Origin: an uncultured Clostridia bacterium
GTDB taxonomy: Bacteria > Bacillota > Clostridia > Oscillospirales > Acutalibacteraceae
Assembly: GCA_937920235.1 (NCBI GenBank)
Contig: CALGUK010000021.1
Coordinates: 1-32,324, forward strand
DNA length: 32,324 bases
Direction: 5' to 3'
The position numbers were made by a program, and so were the translations under genes. Under the pieces are notes generated by a model. The model was not told the DNA's origin, ran no database searches, and saw only the letters and a list, made by a program, of their open reading frames with translations. Of the stretch, positions 29,561 through 32,324 are shown in pieces; positions within the stretch are counted from its first letter, which is position 1, and each line of letters opens with the position of its first letter.

Positions 29561-30344
29561 ATTTCTGTTCATATGTGAGAATTTCACCGACGTTTTTAAA
29601 AATATATTTTGGTCTGTAAGGAAAGAGATCTATGTTTTCCATTGAGGTGACACCCGACAGTACAAGAACAGTATCAACATTTGATTCAATTCCGGCTATG
29701 ATATCTGTGTCCATTCTGTCACCGATAAAGGCGATCTCATCACTGTGACAGCCTAATTTTGTAAGGCCGTGACGAAGCATTAAGGGATTGGGTTTGCCTA
29801 CAAAATACGCCTTTTTTCCGGTTGCGATCTCGATGGGGGAAATAAGTGAACCCGTAGCAGGCATAATTCCCTTTTCCGTAGGACCCGTGATATCAGGGTT
29901 GGTGCCGATAAGCTTTGCACCTTTGAGTACAAGCTCAATGGCTTTTTCAATTTTTTCAAAATTATATGTTCTTGTTTCACCGACAACCACATAATCGGGA
30001 TTGATGTCGTTCATATAAATTCCCTGGTCATAAAGAGCCTTTGAAAGAGCACCTTCGCCGATAACATAAGCGGTACATCCCGGTTTCTGATTGCTTAAAA
30101 ATGCGGCAGTAGCCATAGCGCTCGTATAGAAATGGTCAGCGGTAACCTTTAGTCCCATTCTTTCAAGCTTCATACTGAGCTCGTGGGGAGTTTTTTCGGG
30201 GCTGTTTGTAAGAAATACAAATTTTTTGTCGTTATCAATCATCCAGTTTACAAATTCAGCAACACCCGGCAGAATCTTGTTTCCGTGATAAATAACGCCG
30301 TCCATATCGCTGATAAAACCTTTTTTAATCAGAATTTCATTCAT
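29559..30344 (-). CDS. HAD-IIA family phosphatase (NagD-like)
   Basis: 261 aa. HAD motif I is DMDGVIYHG, with nucleophile D13 and acid D15. Motif II is VFLTNSPEKTP, and the motif III/IV region has KPNPLMLRHG and FIGDRMDTDI. A C2 cap, typical of NagD and phosphoglycolate/nitrophenyl phosphatases, lies between. Start at 30344 with GGAGG 7 nt upstream; an in-frame TTG at 30359 would precede that site. Likely dephosphorylates a small sugar or nucleotide phosphate; substrate unknown. Single-gene transcript. Confidence 0.9.
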   Translation of the reverse strand: MNEILIKKGFISDMDGVIYHGNKILPGVAEFVNWMIDNDKKFVFLTNSPEKTPHELSMKLERMGLKVTADHFYTSAMATAAFLSNQKPGCTAYVIGEGALSKALYDQGIYMNDINPDYVVVGETRTYNFEKIEKAIELVLKGAKLIGTNPDITGPTEKGIMPATGSLISPIEIATGKKAYFVGKPNPLMLRHGLTKLGCHSDEIAFIGDRMDTDIIAGIESNVDTVLVLSGVTSMENIDLFPYRPKYIFKNVGEILTYEQK

Positions 30345-30477
30345 AGGTATTACCTCCAATTGCTTAGATTGTAATTTAAAAAAGTATAAAAGTCAACGGT
30401 ATAACTATGATTATCAAGAAAATTAACATTCACCGCTTGCATTAAAATAACAAATTATGACATTCTTTTTATTTTTA

Positions 30478-30506
30478 TTGACAATAATTTACACATGTGA
30501 TATCCT
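30478..30506 (+). promoter_or_regulatory. Promoter of the SPFH gene
   Basis: Consensus TTGACA (30478-30483), 17 bp, TATCCT (30501-30506), 30 bp before the start codon; AGGAGAG is the ribosome site. Confidence 0.7.
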
Positions 30507-30536
30507 CAAATCAAGAAAATATTAGGAGAGATTATT

Positions 30537-31346
30537 ATGAAAAGCAATAAAAAGATTGCAAAAATAGTTGCGATTGTCATTGCAGCAGTTTTGCTTGCAG
30601 GTGTTGTGCTTACCTGTTTTACCGTCGTCCCGGCAGGTCATACCGGAGTTGTGTTGACTTTTGGTGCTGTTGAAGAAAATGTCCTTGATGAAGGATTGCA
30701 TTTTAAAGTTCCCATTGTGCAGACAGTTGTGCAGATGAATAACCGTACACAAAAGATTGAGGCCGACGGAACAGCTTCCTCAAAAGACCTGCAGATTATA
30801 TCATATGTTGTTGCTGTTAATTTCCATGTAAATGGTGAGTCATCCGCATCGCTTTACCAGAATGTAGGTAAGGACTACGGTGCTGTGATTATAGTTCCCG
30901 CAATTCAGGAGAGTATTAAGGCTGTTACGGCACAGTTCACCGCTGAAGAACTGATAACAAAGCGTCAGTTGGTAGGAGATCAGATAAAAGAGGCACTTTC
31001 CGAAAAAATCAGTCAATACGGTATAGTTGTTGAGATATTTAATATTGTGAACTTTGACTTCTCAGAGGAGTTCAATGCGGCAGTTGAGGCAAAACAGACA
31101 GCTCAACAGAATGCTCTCAAGGCAGAACAGGATCTTGCCCGTATTGAAGTTGAAGCACAGCAGAAGATTACTCAGGCGGAGGCTGAGGCGGAAAGCATCA
31201 AGCTCATTCAGGAAGCACTTGCCAAATCTCCGGACTATGTTGACTATGTAAAATGGAGCAAATGGAACGGTGAACTTCCTAAGGTTATGGGCGAAAACGG
31301 TGTCCTTGTAAGTCTTGACGATTTAGAGGGCAAAACAAATAACTGA
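30537..31346 (+). CDS. SPFH/prohibitin-like membrane protein
   Basis: 269 aa. One N-terminal membrane helix (about 9-31) and then an SPFH (band-7) domain: VVPAGHTGVVLTFGAVEENVLDEGLHFKVP in two halves, RTQKIEADGTASSKDLQ, and a domain end near 180 (NIVNFDFSEEFNAAVEAKQ). A charged coiled coil of Ala/Glu/Gln residues follows (about 180-225). This matches prohibitin/HflC-like scaffold proteins that form large rings or microdomains at the membrane. No NfeD or FtsH-partner gene is adjacent. Single-gene unit with its own promoter and terminator. Role in this organism unknown. Confidence 0.88.
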   Translation: MKSNKKIAKIVAIVIAAVLLAGVVLTCFTVVPAGHTGVVLTFGAVEENVLDEGLHFKVPIVQTVVQMNNRTQKIEADGTASSKDLQIISYVVAVNFHVNGESSASLYQNVGKDYGAVIIVPAIQESIKAVTAQFTAEELITKRQLVGDQIKEALSEKISQYGIVVEIFNIVNFDFSEEFNAAVEAKQTAQQNALKAEQDLARIEVEAQQKITQAEAEAESIKLIQEALAKSPDYVDYVKWSKWNGELPKVMGENGVLVSLDDLEGKTNN

Positions 31347-31383
31347 TCATATTCAGGGGTCGGATTGATAAGCAATATTTCAT

Positions 31384-31420
31384 AATTCCGCAGTGCAGAG
31401 AGCATTGCGGAATTTTTTCT
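31384..31420 (+). terminator. Terminator of the SPFH gene
   Basis: AATTCCGCAGTGC pairs with GCATTGCGGAATT (13 bp, one G-U) around a 5-nt loop AGAGA, followed by T6. Confidence 0.88.
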
Positions 31421-31429
31421 GTTTATATA

Positions 31430-31458
31430 TTGATTATCGTTTTGTAATTTGTTAAAAT
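31430..31458 (+). promoter_or_regulatory. Promoter of hisH-hisF
   Basis: TTGATT (31430-31435), 17 bp, TAAAAT (31453-31458), about 30 bp before hisH. It suggests that hisHF here starts its own transcript rather than being inside a long his operon. Confidence 0.6.
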
Positions 31459-31487
31459 ATCAATATTATTTTTAAGGAATGACAAAA

Positions 31488-32102
31488 ATGATTGCAATAA
31501 TTGACTATGGTGCGGGTAATCTTCAAAGCGTAAAAAAGGCTTTTGATTTTATAGGTGCCGAAAGCGTAATAACAGATAATCCCGAAATAATCAACTCCTG
31601 CGACAGAATTTTGCTTCCCGGTGTCGGTTCATTCGGCGATGCTATGGAGTCTATGATGAATAAGGGTCTTGCAGAAACTGTTAAGCAAAATGCTTTGAGC
31701 GGTAAACCGTTTTTGGGAATCTGCTTAGGACTTCAGCTTTTGTTTGAGGAGTCGGAAGAATCTCCGGGAGTTAAGGGCTTGGGTATTTTCAAGGGAAAAA
31801 TCAAAAAGTTTACATCCGATATTGGTCTTAAAATTCCGCATATCGGTTGGAATTCTCTTGAAATCAAACAAAAAGATGGCATTTTTAAAAATGTTCCCGA
31901 AAACAGTTATGTTTATTTTGTTCATTCTTATTATCTTCACGCAGAGGATGAAAATGACATTGCAACCGTGACAAATTACGGAATCGATTTTCATTCTGCC
32001 GTAGGTAAAGATAATATTTTTGCAACACAATTTCATCCTGAAAAATCAGGTGATGTCGGCTTGCAGATTTTAAGGAATTTTGCATCAATGGAGGTAAAAT
32101 AA
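31488..32102 (+). CDS. hisH: Imidazole glycerol phosphate synthase, glutaminase subunit
   Basis: 204 aa, normal length. Supplies ammonia from glutamine to HisF in histidine biosynthesis. Catalytic triad visible: C79 in FLGICLGLQL, H183 and E185 in QFHPEKSG; the oxyanion strand GVGSFGDAM and the N-terminal IIDYGAGNLQSV are typical. ATG 31488 is preferred over ATG 31479 because AAGGA (31474-31478) is then 9 nt away and homologues begin at MIAIIDYG. Stop and hisF start overlap in TAATG. Confidence 0.95.
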   Translation: MIAIIDYGAGNLQSVKKAFDFIGAESVITDNPEIINSCDRILLPGVGSFGDAMESMMNKGLAETVKQNALSGKPFLGICLGLQLLFEESEESPGVKGLGIFKGKIKKFTSDIGLKIPHIGWNSLEIKQKDGIFKNVPENSYVYFVHSYYLHAEDENDIATVTNYGIDFHSAVGKDNIFATQFHPEKSGDVGLQILRNFASMEVK

Positions 32103-32324
32103 TGTACGCTAAAAGAATTATACCTTGTCTTGATGTGAAAAACGGACGCGTTGTAAAAGGCGTAAGCTTCGTGAATATCCGTGACGCAGGCGACCCTGTG
32201 GAATGTGCTATTGAGTACAATAAAAAAGGTGCTGACGAGTTGGTTTTACTTGATATTACCGCCACTCACGAGGGTAGGGGTACAATGCTTGAAATTGTCC
32301 GTCAGGTTGCCGATAATATTTTTA
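32102..32324 (+). CDS. hisF: Imidazole glycerol phosphate synthase, cyclase subunit, 3' end cut by window
   Basis: 74 codons visible of a protein of about 250 residues. MYAKRIIPCLDVKNGRVVKG, with catalytic Asp11 in CLDV, then NIRDAGDPVE and LVLLDITATHEGR are unmistakable HisF. The ATG shares one base with the hisH stop, as expected for subunits made in equal amounts. GGAGG at 32090-32094 lies inside hisH. Confidence 0.95.
   Translation, partial: MYAKRIIPCLDVKNGRVVKGVSFVNIRDAGDPVECAIEYNKKGADELVLLDITATHEGRGTMLEIVRQVADNIF

Overview
The window reads as an AT-rich chromosome segment of a gut-type Clostridia (Oscillospiraceae/Ruminococcus-like) bacterium. Supporting signs are strong AGGAGG-type ribosome binding sites, Gram-positive TTGACA/TATAAT promoters, a T-box leader, tRNA genes with encoded CCA, and remnants of a Firmicutes-type integrative conjugative element (ICE). 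Genus-level assignment is inference only.

Region by region: 1-1794 holds the end of a thiamine salvage operon (thiD, partial, and a cytX-type permease). 1875-7217 is a two-component system followed by a VTC-type polyphosphate polymerase domain protein, a DUF4956 membrane protein and a large Cthe_2159-type beta-helix lipoprotein. An almost identical 18-bp direct-repeat box precedes both the regulator gene and the VTC operon, so the second unit is probably a target of the first. The second promoter is folded into a hairpin that also contains the VTC Shine-Dalgarno sequence. 7279-9181 is a divergent LysR regulator / EamA transporter pair with a perfect palindrome between them. 9112-14298 is a pectin/galacturonate locus: a GH43-like beta-propeller protein, and divergently GH28, tagaturonate reductase and altronate dehydratase.

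14390-19919 is a decayed ICE. It has a promoter with an SOS-like box, a highly structured non-coding leader RNA, a truncated RepA_N replication protein, an XRE regulator, a GNAT and a peptidase E (probable passengers), a ParB, two 45-nt hairpin repeats, and a scar joining the start of a mobilisation protein to the end of a large serine recombinase. It lies beside a tRNA-Thr/tRNA-Tyr operon (20025-20201, minus strand).

20301-23204 holds a DUF2809 membrane protein, an amidohydrolase and a sodium/solute symporter. 23218-29518 looks like an arylacetate (or branched-chain acid) salvage system: an AMP-forming acyl-CoA ligase, indolepyruvate:ferredoxin oxidoreductase IorA/IorB, then a separately promoted T-box leader controlling a phenylacetate-CoA-ligase-type enzyme and a tandem-ACT protein. 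AMP-forming ligases plus T-box control argue for acid to acyl-CoA to 2-oxoacid to amino acid, that is biosynthesis by reductive carboxylation. The symporter shares an operator with the first ligase and could import the acid. 29559-32324 holds a HAD-IIA phosphatase, an SPFH/prohibitin-like protein and the hisH-hisF genes, the last cut by the window edge.

Most interesting: the promoter/terminator/Shine-Dalgarno overlap before the VTC operon, the ICE structured RNA, the covarying hairpin repeats after parB, and the T-box on the PaaK-ACT operon. All identifications are from reading the sequence; no database search was run.
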